A stretch of 64,000 nt of DNA from CAWGGS01 sp046704745. GTDB taxonomy: Bacteria > Desulfobacterota > Desulfobulbia > Desulfobulbales > Desulfocapsaceae. The notes beneath the pieces were generated by a model. The model made no database searches. It saw nothing but the letters and a program-made list of their open reading frames with translations, and was not told the origin of the DNA. The DNA lies in NCBI GenBank assembly GCA_046704745.1, contig JBJKRL010000043.1, positions 1 through 64,000 of the forward strand, given 5' to 3'. Both the position numbers and the translations under genes were made by a program. Shown here piece by piece: positions 53,069-62,935 of the stretch (position 1 is the stretch's first letter; the number at the start of each line of letters is the position of its first letter).

Positions 53069-54484
53069 TCAATCCTTGTCCCATAAGGTATGAAAGGTTC
53101 CCTCCGCATCGATGCGGAGGTAGGTGTGCGAACCGAAATAATCGCGTTGGGCCTGGATGAGATTGGCCGGCAGCACGGCACTGCGCAAGGCGTCGAAATA
53201 GGCCAGGGCGGCCATTAGGCCAGGTGCGGGGATGCCTAGTCCGGCGGCGGCCCGGACCACGGCCCGCAGATCGTCGGCACAAACCGTCACCCGGGCGCCG
53301 ATCTCCGGATCGAGCAGCAGATTGGCACAGTCAGGCCGGCGGCGATAGGCCGCCCGGATGTCCTCGAGAAGTGCCGCCCGGATAATGCAGCCGCCCCGCC
53401 AGATGCGGGCGATGGCCTCCAGATCCAGCCCGTAGCCGTACTCGCCGGATGCCCGGTGCAGAAGTGCCATGCCCTGGCTGTAGACCATGAAAAAGGCGGC
53501 GAGCAACGCCTTTTCCAGACGGGAAACCGGGTCTTCGAGCGCGGCTTGTGCCTGCGGTTCCGGCCCCTGCAATAGCTGGGCGGCCCGTCGGCGCTCCTTG
53601 CCGAAGGTTGAGAGATCCCGCATCATCACGGCCGTGTCGATGCCCGGCACCGGCACCTGCAGGGCCATGGCCTCCCGGGATGTCCACATGCCGGTCCCCT
53701 TCTGGGCGGCCTCGTCGAGAATCCGATCCACCAGGTACCCTTGGTCGTGCTCGTCCCGGCGGGCCAGGATGACGGCGGTGATATCGATCAGATAGCCGGC
53801 GAGCGGCCCTGCGCCAAAGCCTTCGAAGATGGATTGCAGGCGGGGAATGTCGAAGCCGAAGCCCCGCCGCAGCAGGTCGTAGGCCTCGGCGATCAACTCC
53901 ATCAGGCCGTATTCTATACCATTATGGACCATCTTGACGAAATGGCCGGCGGAGCCGGGACCGAGCCAGGTAACGCAGGGCTTGTCGCCCACCCGGGCCG
54001 CGGCGGCCTCGAAAATCGGCCGCACCTGCTCGTAGGCCGCCGGCTCGCCGCCGGGCATGATGCTGGGCCCGTGCCGGGCGCCTGCCTCACCACCGGAGAT
54101 GCCGACCCCGAGAAAGGCGGGCCCGCGTCCCGCCAGCGTGCGGCAGCGCCGATCCGTATCGGAAAAGTGGGAATTGCCGCCGTCAATGATGATGTCCTCC
54201 GGCGAGAGGCGCTCTGTAAGTTCGTTCAGGACAGCATCCACCGGATCGCCGGCCGGCACCAGCAGCATGACGATCCGGGGCCGGTCAAGAGCGGCGATCA
54301 ATTCGCCCAGGCTGCCTGCCGCCAGCACACCGAGTCCTTCCCCTTCGCCGGCTAAGGCGGCCACCTTGTCTTTATCCCGGTCGTAGCCGGCCACGGCAAA
54401 ACCGTGATCGGCGATATTGAGCAGCAGGTTCCGCCCCATGACCCCAAGGCCGATCATGCCGAAAGCAGCTTTTTCCTGTTTCAT
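53069..54484 (-). CDS. gnd: 6-phosphogluconate dehydrogenase, decarboxylating
   Basis: About 471 residues from the ATG at 54484 (AGGAGG 12 bases upstream). Rossmann site GMIGLGVMGRNLLLNIADHG, IIDGGNSHFSDTDRR, catalytic ISGGEAGARHGPSIMPGG and KMVHNGIEYGLMELIAEAYD. Produces ribulose 5-phosphate, CO2 and NAD(P)H. Lies between tal and zwf in one operon. Confidence 0.92.
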   Translation of the reverse strand: MKQEKAAFGMIGLGVMGRNLLLNIADHGFAVAGYDRDKDKVAALAGEGEGLGVLAAGSLGELIAALDRPRIVMLLVPAGDPVDAVLNELTERLSPEDIIIDGGNSHFSDTDRRCRTLAGRGPAFLGVGISGGEAGARHGPSIMPGGEPAAYEQVRPIFEAAAARVGDKPCVTWLGPGSAGHFVKMVHNGIEYGLMELIAEAYDLLRRGFGFDIPRLQSIFEGFGAGPLAGYLIDITAVILARRDEHDQGYLVDRILDEAAQKGTGMWTSREAMALQVPVPGIDTAVMMRDLSTFGKERRRAAQLLQGPEPQAQAALEDPVSRLEKALLAAFFMVYSQGMALLHRASGEYGYGLDLEAIARIWRGGCIIRAALLEDIRAAYRRRPDCANLLLDPEIGARVTVCADDLRAVVRAAAGLGIPAPGLMAALAYFDALRSAVLPANLIQAQRDYFGSHTYLRIDAEGTFHTLWDKD

Positions 54485-54636
54485 GACGATACATTTCCTC
54501 CTGGAAGATTGTAGGGTTCGTATTTGTCCTTGTTGGCGACGATTTCTCCGAAAATCGCCGCTGGCTTGCGGCCTGGTTGCCATGAGTTCTATTTTCACCT
54601 ATGCGCTGCAGCCCTCGAACATGGTCCGGAGGCGGG

Positions 54637-55782
54637 TCATTGCCGGTCGTCGAGCAGACGATCGCGTTTGGAGGCTGTCTCCGACAGCACCTGGTCATAG
54701 GAGGCGATGAATTTTGCAACCCCTTCGCTTTCCAGCCGGTCGGTGATCCGCTGCAGCTCGATTCCCACTTCTCCCAGCCGGTTGGGTAGGGAGTGGGCTT
54801 GTTCAATATCCTCACCGATGGTGAACCGCACCTCGCCCTTCTCTTTGAAGGCCATCATCGTTTCCTCCGGCATGGTATTGACGGTGTCTCTTCCTATGAG
54901 TTCCTGGACATACTTGATATTGCTGTACTCCGGATTCTTGGTGCCGGTGCTGCCCCAGAGCAGTCGCTGCACCTTGGCCCCTTTGCCCTGCAGGACACGG
55001 AAACGCGCACTGCCGAAGAGTTCGGTTAATTTGAGGTAGGCCAGCCTGGCATTGGCCACCGCCGCCTCACCCCGCAGCCCCTTAAGATGTTTTTTGACCT
55101 TCTCCGACGATGATGCAGCGGCCTGCTCGTCCAGCAACCGGTCGACCAGCGAATCGACCCGGCTGACGAAAAAGCTGGCCACCGAAAGGATGCGATCCAC
55201 CTCCTTGCCCTCCTTCAGCCGTTTTTCCAGACCGGCAAGATAGGCCTCGACCACCTCGGCGTAACGATTGACCGAAAAGAGCAGGGTGACGTTGACATTG
55301 ACTCCGGCGGCGACAAGCTTCTCGATCGCCGCAAGGCCCGGAAGGGTGGCGGGCACCTTGATCATCACGTTATCACGGTTGAGGCTGGAAAAGAGACGGC
55401 GAGCCTCTTCGATGGTCCTGTCGGTGTCATAAGCCAGGTCGGGCGCGACCTCGATGCTGACAAAGCCGTCAGCGCCGCCCGAAGACTCATACACCGGACG
55501 CAGGAGATCGGCGGCATCGGCCACGTCCTGCAGGCTGAGCGCCATAAACAGGTCCTCTTCCCTGCGCAGCCCCAGATCGAGCAACCGGCCCAGGGCCTCA
55601 TCATAGCGGTCGCTGGACGACATCGCTTTCTGGAAGATGGTCGGATTGGAGGTGACGCCGCAAAGTCCCTCCCCCTCCACCATCTGGCGGAGCCTGCCGG
55701 ACTCAATCAGTTCCCTGCTCAGGTTATCGAGCCAAGGGCTCTGGCCCGCTTCTTTCAACTGTATCAATGGATTTGCAGTCAT
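54637..55782 (-). CDS. tal: Transaldolase
   Basis: 381 residues of the long TalB-like/Tal2 bacterial class. N-terminal GVTSNPTIFQKAM, Schiff-base Lys in NVMIKVPATLPG, and YVQELIGRDTVNTMPEET near the C-terminus. It moves a dihydroxyacetone group between sugar phosphates. It lies upstream of gnd with a 152-base gap. Confidence 0.9.
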   Translation of the reverse strand: MTANPLIQLKEAGQSPWLDNLSRELIESGRLRQMVEGEGLCGVTSNPTIFQKAMSSSDRYDEALGRLLDLGLRREEDLFMALSLQDVADAADLLRPVYESSGGADGFVSIEVAPDLAYDTDRTIEEARRLFSSLNRDNVMIKVPATLPGLAAIEKLVAAGVNVNVTLLFSVNRYAEVVEAYLAGLEKRLKEGKEVDRILSVASFFVSRVDSLVDRLLDEQAAASSSEKVKKHLKGLRGEAAVANARLAYLKLTELFGSARFRVLQGKGAKVQRLLWGSTGTKNPEYSNIKYVQELIGRDTVNTMPEETMMAFKEKGEVRFTIGEDIEQAHSLPNRLGEVGIELQRITDRLESEGVAKFIASYDQVLSETASKRDRLLDDRQ

Positions 55783-56096
55783 TATAGCCTCCGCTTTAAA
55801 TTGTAATCAGTAATGCCGATATGACCATCCCGAAAAAAAGGCGGAAGAACCGCGGCGTCCAGGTTTCGAGAAGCGGCCTTTTGACGGAGACCGCAGGCCA
55901 TCCTGACTGATCAGCCGATAAGACGCTACATCGACCCGGGCAGGAAGCGGGACGCATCCCGGATTCTCGGACCGGCGAAACCGCGATCTCTGATAAAACA
56001 AGGCCATATCGACTGTGATGCCCTGAAAAACGTCAAAATCGCCAGGGCCGCCTGCACCACGGCAATCGATAGTCCTCCACGGTCAGCTCCCGGGCT
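55783..56096. other. Gap between the GH15 gene and tal; nothing identified
   Basis: About 314 GC-rich bases. No convincing ORF (a 66-codon frame lacks protein-like composition). It may hold a promoter for tal-gnd-zwf-pgl or sequence lost from a gene; no clear dyad was noticed. Confidence 0.4.
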
Positions 56097-57920
56097 TCAC
56101 CCGGACTCGTCGCCTTCCACATCAGTCAGGGCAACCGCCGCGGCAATAAGAGACAGATGGGTGAGGCCCTGGGGGAAATTACCGAGCATTTCAAGCGAGT
56201 CCGTGTTGTATTCTTCAGAGAAGAGAAGCAGGTCGTTTCCAGCCGTTGTCGCGTGCTCGAAAACCGTGTGCGCCTCCTCGATTCGCCCCTGAAACGCCAG
56301 GCATTCAACAAGCCAGAACGAACAGGCGAGAAAGGCGCCTTCCTTTCCCGCCATACCGTCGTTGTCCGCGGCATAGCGTCTCAGAAAGCCGTTTTCGCCC
56401 AGTTCGCGCCATACCGAATCGGTTGTGCGTATCATGCGTTCATCCCGATAATCGACGAACCCTATGGTCGGCAGGAGCAGAAGGGACGAATCCATCACCG
56501 GGTGGTCAAAGGCCTGAATGAAGGTTCCGCGGTCGGCATCGTAACCCTTTTCCAGAATGGTCCGGCTGATGTCGTCACGCACCGTTTTCCAGAGGTCTAC
56601 AGGCGCCTTTCGGCCAAGGTCTTCCGCTAGTTTGATCCCGCGGTCGACGGCCGCCCAGCACATCGCCTTGGATTGGACGAAGTGGCGTGGAGGCCCCCGC
56701 ATCTCCCATATCCCCTGATCGGGACGGCGCCAGAGTCTGACCGCGGAGTTCACCAATTCGGTAACGAATTCCCAATAGTCATCATCCGGCGAGCGTCCCA
56801 GTGTATGCCACCGCCAGGCAAGATCGAGCAGTTCACCGTAGACATCCAGCTGCCGTTGCCTTTCGGCCGCATTGCCTATGCGTATGGGACGGGCGCCGCG
56901 ATACCCTTCGAGATTTTCCAGGGTTACTTCAGTCAACCTGCGTTCGCCGCCGACACCGAAAAGGATCTGAAGTTCTTCGGAACTGCCGGCGGAACTTCGT
57001 TCCACGAAGCGGCGGAACCCATCCGCCTCGCTGTGAAATCCCAGGGCTGTCAACGAGCGGACGGTGAAGCAGGAGTCACGAATCCATGTATACCGGTAAT
57101 CCCAGTTGCGCTCGCCACCCGGAGCCTCCGGAAGAGAGGTCGTCGCGGCTGCGGCGATGGCCCCTGTGGGCGCGTTGGAAAGTGCCTTGAGAACGATGGC
57201 GGAGCGCCACAAATATTTAGCATACGGCCCCCGGATTTTTCCCTTTGCCGCCCAGCTGCGCCACCAGGCGATCGTATCGACGAGACTCCGGTCCATTTCC
57301 CGGACTTCGGGAACCGGCACCCGTTCTTCGTCGAGGTCTTCCGAATGCCTGGAGAGAATGGAGAGATATCTTTTCTCACCGGCCTCGATGGTGCAGGTGC
57401 CCTCCACATTGTGCCGATGTTTCATCATCAGAGGGAGATCTCCGGAAATCATAAGCCCGTTGTTGCCGCCGATGGCGATGAAGAAATCGTTTCCGGATTG
57501 TCGAATCCACGGTTTTACGGCACCGTAGTCGAATCGCGGCTCGATATCGAGCCGGAAGGATACCCGGCCTCTGATGCCTTGGATGATACGAAGAATCTGT
57601 TGCAGGGGATGATGTTCTCCCCCTTCCTGCATGGGAAAAAAATCAATAAGCCGGGCCGCGCCGCCGTCCTCGGTCGTAAATGTGGTCTCGAGAATCAGAG
57701 TCCGGTCGAGATAGCGTCTGGAAATCGTGTACGGCCGGGAAGGGACGATCTGGCAGTATCCCCCTGCCGCCCAGCCGAGGAGCCGGCCGAAGCAGCTGGC
57801 GGAATCGATTCGCGGCATGCAGCACCAGTCGATCGATCCCGATTTCGACACAAGCGCCGCGGAATGACAGTCGGCGATGTAGGCGTAATCGGCAAGTGGA
57901 GGATACGGGTCGGTTTGCAT
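56097..57920 (-). CDS. GH15-family glucoamylase/trehalase-like enzyme
   Basis: About 607 residues from the ATG at 57920 (AGGAG 10 bases upstream). The N-terminal beta-sandwich (DYAYIADCHSAALVSKSGSI) is followed by the (alpha/alpha)6 barrel with catalytic acids in DQGIWEMRG and FSEEYNTDS. No signal peptide, so it acts inside the cell on maltooligosaccharides, glycogen ends or trehalose to free glucose. The next upstream gene is a ROK sugar kinase, which fits. Confidence 0.85.
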   Translation of the reverse strand: MQTDPYPPLADYAYIADCHSAALVSKSGSIDWCCMPRIDSASCFGRLLGWAAGGYCQIVPSRPYTISRRYLDRTLILETTFTTEDGGAARLIDFFPMQEGGEHHPLQQILRIIQGIRGRVSFRLDIEPRFDYGAVKPWIRQSGNDFFIAIGGNNGLMISGDLPLMMKHRHNVEGTCTIEAGEKRYLSILSRHSEDLDEERVPVPEVREMDRSLVDTIAWWRSWAAKGKIRGPYAKYLWRSAIVLKALSNAPTGAIAAAATTSLPEAPGGERNWDYRYTWIRDSCFTVRSLTALGFHSEADGFRRFVERSSAGSSEELQILFGVGGERRLTEVTLENLEGYRGARPIRIGNAAERQRQLDVYGELLDLAWRWHTLGRSPDDDYWEFVTELVNSAVRLWRRPDQGIWEMRGPPRHFVQSKAMCWAAVDRGIKLAEDLGRKAPVDLWKTVRDDISRTILEKGYDADRGTFIQAFDHPVMDSSLLLLPTIGFVDYRDERMIRTTDSVWRELGENGFLRRYAADNDGMAGKEGAFLACSFWLVECLAFQGRIEEAHTVFEHATTAGNDLLLFSEEYNTDSLEMLGNFPQGLTHLSLIAAAVALTDVEGDESG

Positions 57921-57927
57921 GGGGCCT

Positions 57928-58902
57928 TCACTCCTGGGAGCCGGAAAATGATTCTCGAGACAGAGCTGCCGCTCCGACGACGCCTGCAACGCCTCCCAAC
58001 TCGGCGGTCACGAAACGCAGACTGCTTGTCGCCGCGGCAAGCCCCCGCAGGCGGACACCCTCATCCACGTGAGCAACGATTTCCAGAAGTCCGTCAATGA
58101 CACCGCCACCCAGGATGAAAAGGCAGGGATTGAAGGCGTTGACCAGAGACACCGCAGCCGCCACAAGAGCCTCCTCCGCCTCGCGGACCAGATTCCGGGC
58201 CAGAGCGTCCTTACTGTGATACGCTGCGGCGACTTCCCGTGTGGTGATGGCATCAACGTGACCGCCGGCAAGGTCGAGCAGCACCTTGCCCACCTCGGGA
58301 TGCGCTGAAACGATCTCCCTGGCTCGCCGGGCGATGGACCTTCCCCCGGCAAAGGCCTCAAGGCAACCGCGATTTCCGCAATGACACATGGGGCCGTGCA
58401 TCTGGATTGCGATATGGCCTATTTCGCCTGCGGTATTGCTGCAGCCGTTGACAATCCTCCCGCCGCTGACGATACCGCCACCCACACCGGTGCCGATATA
58501 CATGCAGATGATATCGTCGTGCCCTTTTCCCGCCCCGAATCGCCATTCTCCCCAGGTGATGGCGCGGACATCGTTGGTCACCGCCACCGGCAGGTCGAGC
58601 TCGGTTTGCAGATCGGAACGAAGGGGCACATCGTGCCAGTCGAGATTCGGGGCAAAACGGACGTCGCCGTTTTGCGGGTCGATTTGGCCGGCCACCCCGA
58701 CGCCAGCACCAACCGGCACCGGACGGGAATCGCCGAGCAGTTCCCGGACCATTGCTGCGAACTGCCGTTCGACGGCAGGCGGTCCCCCGTCGTTGTTGGT
58801 CGGGCGCTTCAGTCGTTTTTGGATGACGCCTGCCTCATCCACCAGAGCGGCGGCGATTTTTGTTCCTCCCAAATCAACTCCAATGGAAGTCTTCATGGGC
58901 AT
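57928..58902 (-). CDS. ROK-family sugar kinase (glucokinase-like)
   Basis: About 324 residues from the ATG at 58902 (AAGGAGG six bases upstream). ATP site IGVDLGGTKIAAALVD; catalytic Asp in VTNDVRAITWGEW; zinc motif CHCGNRGCLEAFAGG; IGTGVGGGIVSGGRI. It would phosphorylate glucose. Seven bases separate it from the GH15 gene, and it is the first gene of the pentose-phosphate cluster. Confidence 0.85.
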   Translation of the reverse strand: MPMKTSIGVDLGGTKIAAALVDEAGVIQKRLKRPTNNDGGPPAVERQFAAMVRELLGDSRPVPVGAGVGVAGQIDPQNGDVRFAPNLDWHDVPLRSDLQTELDLPVAVTNDVRAITWGEWRFGAGKGHDDIICMYIGTGVGGGIVSGGRIVNGCSNTAGEIGHIAIQMHGPMCHCGNRGCLEAFAGGRSIARRAREIVSAHPEVGKVLLDLAGGHVDAITTREVAAAYHSKDALARNLVREAEEALVAAAVSLVNAFNPCLFILGGGVIDGLLEIVAHVDEGVRLRGLAAATSSLRFVTAELGGVAGVVGAAALSRESFSGSQE

Positions 58903-58986
58903 TGTCATCCTCCTTTTAGGCAGCGGCGACAGGACCTGGGTGCGCATCGAAACGGTGGTAACGATTTGGGGCGGTCGAGGTGATGT

Positions 58987-59008
58987 CTAACCCGGATTTC
59001 TCATGAAC
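58987..59008. repeat. Dispersed repeat end (CTAACCCGGATTTCTCATGA)
   Basis: One base different from the left end of the element at 48816. The following bases (AC-TTGTGTC) also match in part. It borders the GC-rich sugar cluster. Confidence 0.6.
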
Positions 59009-59941
59009 ATTGTGTCTAAGAGCGGTTCTTGTTACCGACCTCTTGATAAAGGTAGGTCCTCCCCTGCCTCCACGTCAAGGTCTGCCGTGCGCTCACGGGC
59101 ATCGACCGGGCAGGCCGGCCGCTTTGATATGTATAGGGGACGCTGGGGAAGAAGATACTTATTGGAGATATGAATAGGTGCGCCCAAGTTACCGAGAATC
59201 CTGAAAAGAAAGAAGGGATCAGGCCTACATATTTGACAGAATCCGATTTCCAGCCAAATTTCTCAACATCAGAGTAATATAAGTCCCGAAATGGCGCTAC
59301 GTTTATCAAAAGGTCTTGGTCGGTCTCCGGAAAGTTGGTTGGCGTTACAAGACAATTATAACCTTTGGCATTCGAAACAATCGATAAATCTCGACGATAT
59401 AGAACCTATCGCAATTCAGACATAAGCAAACCTTTTCTAATCGGTTGCATAGACTATAGGGTCGGACCACGCTGACTGTCTGATCTGATAACCTAATATC
59501 GATCTCCTGTCCGTGTAACTTGCTGATATTACGAGACCGCGAATTTGGTTTTCGGGTAAAAATGACGATTTTGAGAAAATTCGGGTGCTCCAATGCCAAT
59601 TCCAGCAAAAATATTCTGCAGCCGAGCCGCAAATGTTTACGTTATAAAAGCTATGGTAGTTTCCATCCTGAAACGAGGGATTTCGGAGTCTTCGCTTACC
59701 TCTTCTAAATCTAGACGCGCGAAGAATTTTACCGCAGGCATATAATTGATATCAGAGTCAGAGTTTATGCCCGGAGGGTGTTTATACCCGCAGGGTGCTT
59801 ACCTCCGAGGATAAAATTTTGAGCGCAACGACGAGTTAGGTGAAAAGCACCGTTTTCGGATGGAAACTAGGGTAGCTCCTTAGTTGCTTAAGTATTTTTT
59901 TCTCTACGTTTTGGCTTGACTGAAGAAGGGAGAATAAGAAA
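59009..59941. other. Long non-coding tract with repeat remnants
   Basis: No gene seen over about 930 bases. 59137-59167 (GGGACGCTGG then GATACTTATTGGAG) matches 46098-46128; 59223-59260 resembles the gene tail at 47415-47455; 59468-59604 is a direct repeat of 61656-61792. Other ORFs are short and lack protein-like character. Confidence 0.5.
59468..59604. repeat. 137-bp direct repeat, copy 1
   Basis: Same length as and about 85-90% identical by eye to 61656-61792 (shared blocks such as CTGATCTGATAAC and GGTAAAAATGACGA). The copies flank the HNH-nuclease and MFS genes. No coding function identified. Confidence 0.8.
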
Positions 59942-60277
59942 ATGAAAAAAATTGAGTACCGGGAACGGGCTTTGAAAATCCTTCCCTGGGTATGTGCAAA
60001 TTGTGGCCGTGAATTTACAGGAAAAAAACTGCGAGAGTTAACAGTACATCACAAAGACCATAACTATAAAAACAATCCGCCGGATGGCAGCAATTGGGAG
60101 TTATTGTGCATCTACTGCCACGATAACGAGCACTCTCGTTCACTGGACGCCGAATGGCTGCCCACTCAAGATTCTGACGCAGAGATGGGCGTATCAGCAA
60201 AACACACTCCTTTTGCTGACCTTAAGAATCTTATCCGTAAACCCGGCAATCGTTATGGGAAAGACGAAGAAAAATAA
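59942..60277 (+). CDS. HNH endonuclease, YajD-like
   Basis: 111 residues. Zinc cysteines CANC and CIYC frame the HNH core: LTVHHKDHNYKNNPPDGSNW, CHDNEH. YajD-type proteins are small HNH nucleases of unknown cellular role. The gene lies between two 137-bp direct repeats. Confidence 0.8.
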   Translation: MKKIEYRERALKILPWVCANCGREFTGKKLRELTVHHKDHNYKNNPPDGSNWELLCIYCHDNEHSRSLDAEWLPTQDSDAEMGVSAKHTPFADLKNLIRKPGNRYGKDEEK

Positions 60278-60364
60278 GAGAATCGAAATTCTCACAACAA
60301 CGTCCCCTAAATCCTGCACGGTTTACACAATCCTGAGAAGGTCATCGCTTCCAGACACTGCCCT

Positions 60365-61585
60365 ATGACTGTACTGAAACAAGACAATCATGATTTGCCG
60401 GTTTCCCCAAAAAGAGTTTATCGCAGATTGCCGCCTGGTATCTGGAGTCTTGGATTTGTCTCGATGTTTATGGACATTTCATCCGAACTTGTTCACAGCC
60501 TTTTGCCAATATTCATGGCCACGGTACTTGGTACATCCATGGTTACAATCGGCATCATAGAAGGCTCTGCCGAGGGAGTTGCGGCAATCGCCAAGGTATT
60601 TTCGGGAGCTATAAGCGACTACTGCGGGAAGCGTAAAACCCTTGCCGTGGCCGGTTACACACTGAGTGCCATTACCAAACCGATATTTCCGATGGCCAAA
60701 ACAATCGGCTGGGTGTTCGGAGCACGATTTGTCGATCGCATCGGCAAAGGCATCCGAGGTGCCCCCCGTGACGCCTTGGTTGCTGATATCGCACCATTAC
60801 ATCTTCGGGGCGCAGCCTACGGTTTACGTCAATCACTGGATTCAGTCGGGGCCTTTATCGGGCCTCTCATGGCTGTCGTATTCATGATTTGGTTTACAAA
60901 TAACATCAGGGCTGTTTTATGGGTAGCGGTCGTACCGGCCTTTATTGCCGTGTTTATTTTAATCACCGCGGTGCGTGAACCTGACCCTCCTGTCCGTACT
61001 GCTGATCCCCAAAAGCGCCTGACCTTGACTGATAGCAAGCGCCTGACCATGCGGTATTGGCTTGTCGTCGTACTTGGTGCTGTCTTTACCCTTGCTCGAT
61101 TCAGTGAGGCATTTCTGATTTTACGAGCCCAGGATATCGGTCTTGCTCTTGCCTACGTGCCAATAATCATGATTGTGATGAATATCTTTTATTCCATATT
61201 TGCGTATCCGGCAGGTGCGGCGGCGGACCGATTTTCAGCCCGCCCCCTTCTGGTATTCGGCCTTGCGATACTTGTCCTTGCCGACATCGTATTAGCGGTG
61301 GCTGGGTCACCGTGGATCACATTCGTCGGGGCAGCTTTATGGGGTCTACACATGGCGTTTACCCAAGGTTTATTATCGAAACTGATTGCCGATACCGCGC
61401 CAACAGATCTTCGTGGTATTGCTTTTGGTGTGTTTAATTTTGTAAGTGGGTTGGCACTCTTTCTCGCAAGCGTAATTGCAGGATCACTATGGACCGTATT
61501 TGGTGCCCCAGCCACATTTTTTGCTGGGGCATCGTTTGCGATTATTGCGGCAATGGGGTTGCTTCTTTACCATCCTAAAACGTGA
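60365..61585 (+). CDS. MFS transporter
   Basis: 406 residues with twelve predicted membrane segments. The family A-type motif between TM2 and TM3 reads GAISDYCGKRKTL, and RFVDRIGKGIRGAPRDALVA is another MFS-conserved loop. Substrate unknown. The intervening 88 bases from the HNH gene contain ACGTCCCCTAAA, a short repeat also seen at 63160. Confidence 0.85.
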   Translation: MTVLKQDNHDLPVSPKRVYRRLPPGIWSLGFVSMFMDISSELVHSLLPIFMATVLGTSMVTIGIIEGSAEGVAAIAKVFSGAISDYCGKRKTLAVAGYTLSAITKPIFPMAKTIGWVFGARFVDRIGKGIRGAPRDALVADIAPLHLRGAAYGLRQSLDSVGAFIGPLMAVVFMIWFTNNIRAVLWVAVVPAFIAVFILITAVREPDPPVRTADPQKRLTLTDSKRLTMRYWLVVVLGAVFTLARFSEAFLILRAQDIGLALAYVPIIMIVMNIFYSIFAYPAGAAADRFSARPLLVFGLAILVLADIVLAVAGSPWITFVGAALWGLHMAFTQGLLSKLIADTAPTDLRGIAFGVFNFVSGLALFLASVIAGSLWTVFGAPATFFAGASFAIIAAMGLLLYHPKT

Positions 61586-62120
61586 TATTTCAAGATTGGC
61601 ACGTGGCGAAGCTGCCAAACATGGCAGTCTACTTCTTATCACTATGGGCTCTGGTCACGCTAACTATCTGATCTGATAACGTAATAGCGATCTCCTTTCC
61701 GCGTGACTTCCTGATATTACCAGACCGCGATTCTTATTTTGGGGTAAAAATGACGACTTTGAGAAAAGTCGGGTCCTCCAATGTCAATTCCAAAATCAAT
61801 ATGGCCTTCAGATGTCAGGAAATAAAATTCCCCCAGAGATCGGGAAACATTTTGAACCCAAAGCGGACTAAAATATGGTATAAGAGGTCGGGTCTCCGGC
61901 AGGGACCATGGAAAATCTCCGGTCTTTGCCACCTGCTGTATGCTTTAGTAATTCGTGCCGGTTCAGAAATTTTGTTCTCAATCGAGGCGCGGCGGAAAAT
62001 TTACCTGGAGGCATATCCGCGCGATATTCGGAGGATTAAATTTGACAGTGCAACAAAGAGCCAGGGTAAAACAGCCGTTTCCAGACGGACACTAACTCAC
62101 AGACTACAGCTATCAACGTT
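61586..62120. other. Non-coding gap containing direct-repeat copy 2
   Basis: About 535 bases; 61656-61792 is the repeat. The remaining part up to the DUF554 start shows no gene or clear signal. Confidence 0.5.
61656..61792. repeat. 137-bp direct repeat, copy 2
   Basis: Partner of 59468-59604, same orientation, same length. Confidence 0.8.
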
Positions 62121-62816
62121 ATGCTTGGAACCATTGTCAATGCCCTGGCCATTATTACCGGCTCACTTTTCGGTCTGCTGTTCAACCGGGGAATCCCGGA
62201 CAACTACAAAGAAATCGTCATGAACGGCGTCGGCCTGGCTGTAGTTCTGGTCGGCGTGAAAAGCGCCCTGGTATCCGACAGCCTCATGGTGGTCATCTTT
62301 TCAGTAATTATCGGCGCCCTGCTCGGTGAATTTCTGAAAATCGAAACCCATCTGGAAAATCTGGGCAACCGCCTGGAAAAAGTAGTGGCCTCCCGATCGA
62401 GCCATACCAGTTCATTTGCCCGGGGCTTCGTAACGGCCAGCCTGGTATTTTGTGTAGGTTCCATGGCGATTGTCGGTTCTCTGGAAAGCGGCCTGACCGG
62501 CAGCCATCAGACCCTGTTCGCCAAATCGATTCTGGACGGAGTCACCTCTATCATTTTTGCCTCCGCCATGGGCATCGGCGTAGCCTTTTCCAGTATCTCG
62601 GTCTTTCTCTACCAGGGAAGTATCACCATTATGGCCTTTTTTCTCAAGAACTTCCTGGTGCCGGAAACCATCGGCCAGATGACCTCGGTAGGAGGCCTGC
62701 TCATCCTGGCGATCGGCCTCAATCTCATGAAAATTACGACAATCAAAGTCGGCAATCTGCTCCCGGGCATCTTCCTACCGCTCCTCTATTTCATGCTCCG
62801 CGGGCTGTTTCAGTAG
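62121..62816 (+). CDS. DUF554-family membrane protein
   Basis: 231 residues with about seven membrane segments, starting LGTIVNALAIITGSLFGLLF and containing FCVGSMAIVGSLESGLTG, both characteristic of DUF554 (YdfK-like). Function unknown; proposed as a transporter. Monocistronic. Confidence 0.85.
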   Translation: MLGTIVNALAIITGSLFGLLFNRGIPDNYKEIVMNGVGLAVVLVGVKSALVSDSLMVVIFSVIIGALLGEFLKIETHLENLGNRLEKVVASRSSHTSSFARGFVTASLVFCVGSMAIVGSLESGLTGSHQTLFAKSILDGVTSIIFASAMGIGVAFSSISVFLYQGSITIMAFFLKNFLVPETIGQMTSVGGLLILAIGLNLMKITTIKVGNLLPGIFLPLLYFMLRGLFQ

Positions 62817-62881
62817 AAACCCAAGAAAAAAAAACAGCAGGTCTTGCGTTAATACAAATCAAGCGGGAAGGTTGCATTCTT

Positions 62882-62935
62882 ATGGCAAGACCATTACGGA
62901 TAGAATATCCAGGAGCTGTCTATCATCTCACTGCC
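62882..62935 (+). pseudogene. RAYT (REP-associated Y1 transposase) N-terminal stub
   Basis: ATG plus MARPLRIEYPGAVYHLTA, the N-terminus of REP-associated tyrosine transposases. After residue 18 the sequence changes to GGGGGCGCTGGGGATG, similar to the GGGACGCTGG repeat elsewhere in the window. The HUH motif and catalytic Tyr are absent. Confidence 0.65.

Noticed and set aside
56673..58100. 475-codon open frame on the plus strand
   Set aside because: Entirely antisense to the GH15 and ROK genes, which have clear catalytic motifs; open only because of high GC.
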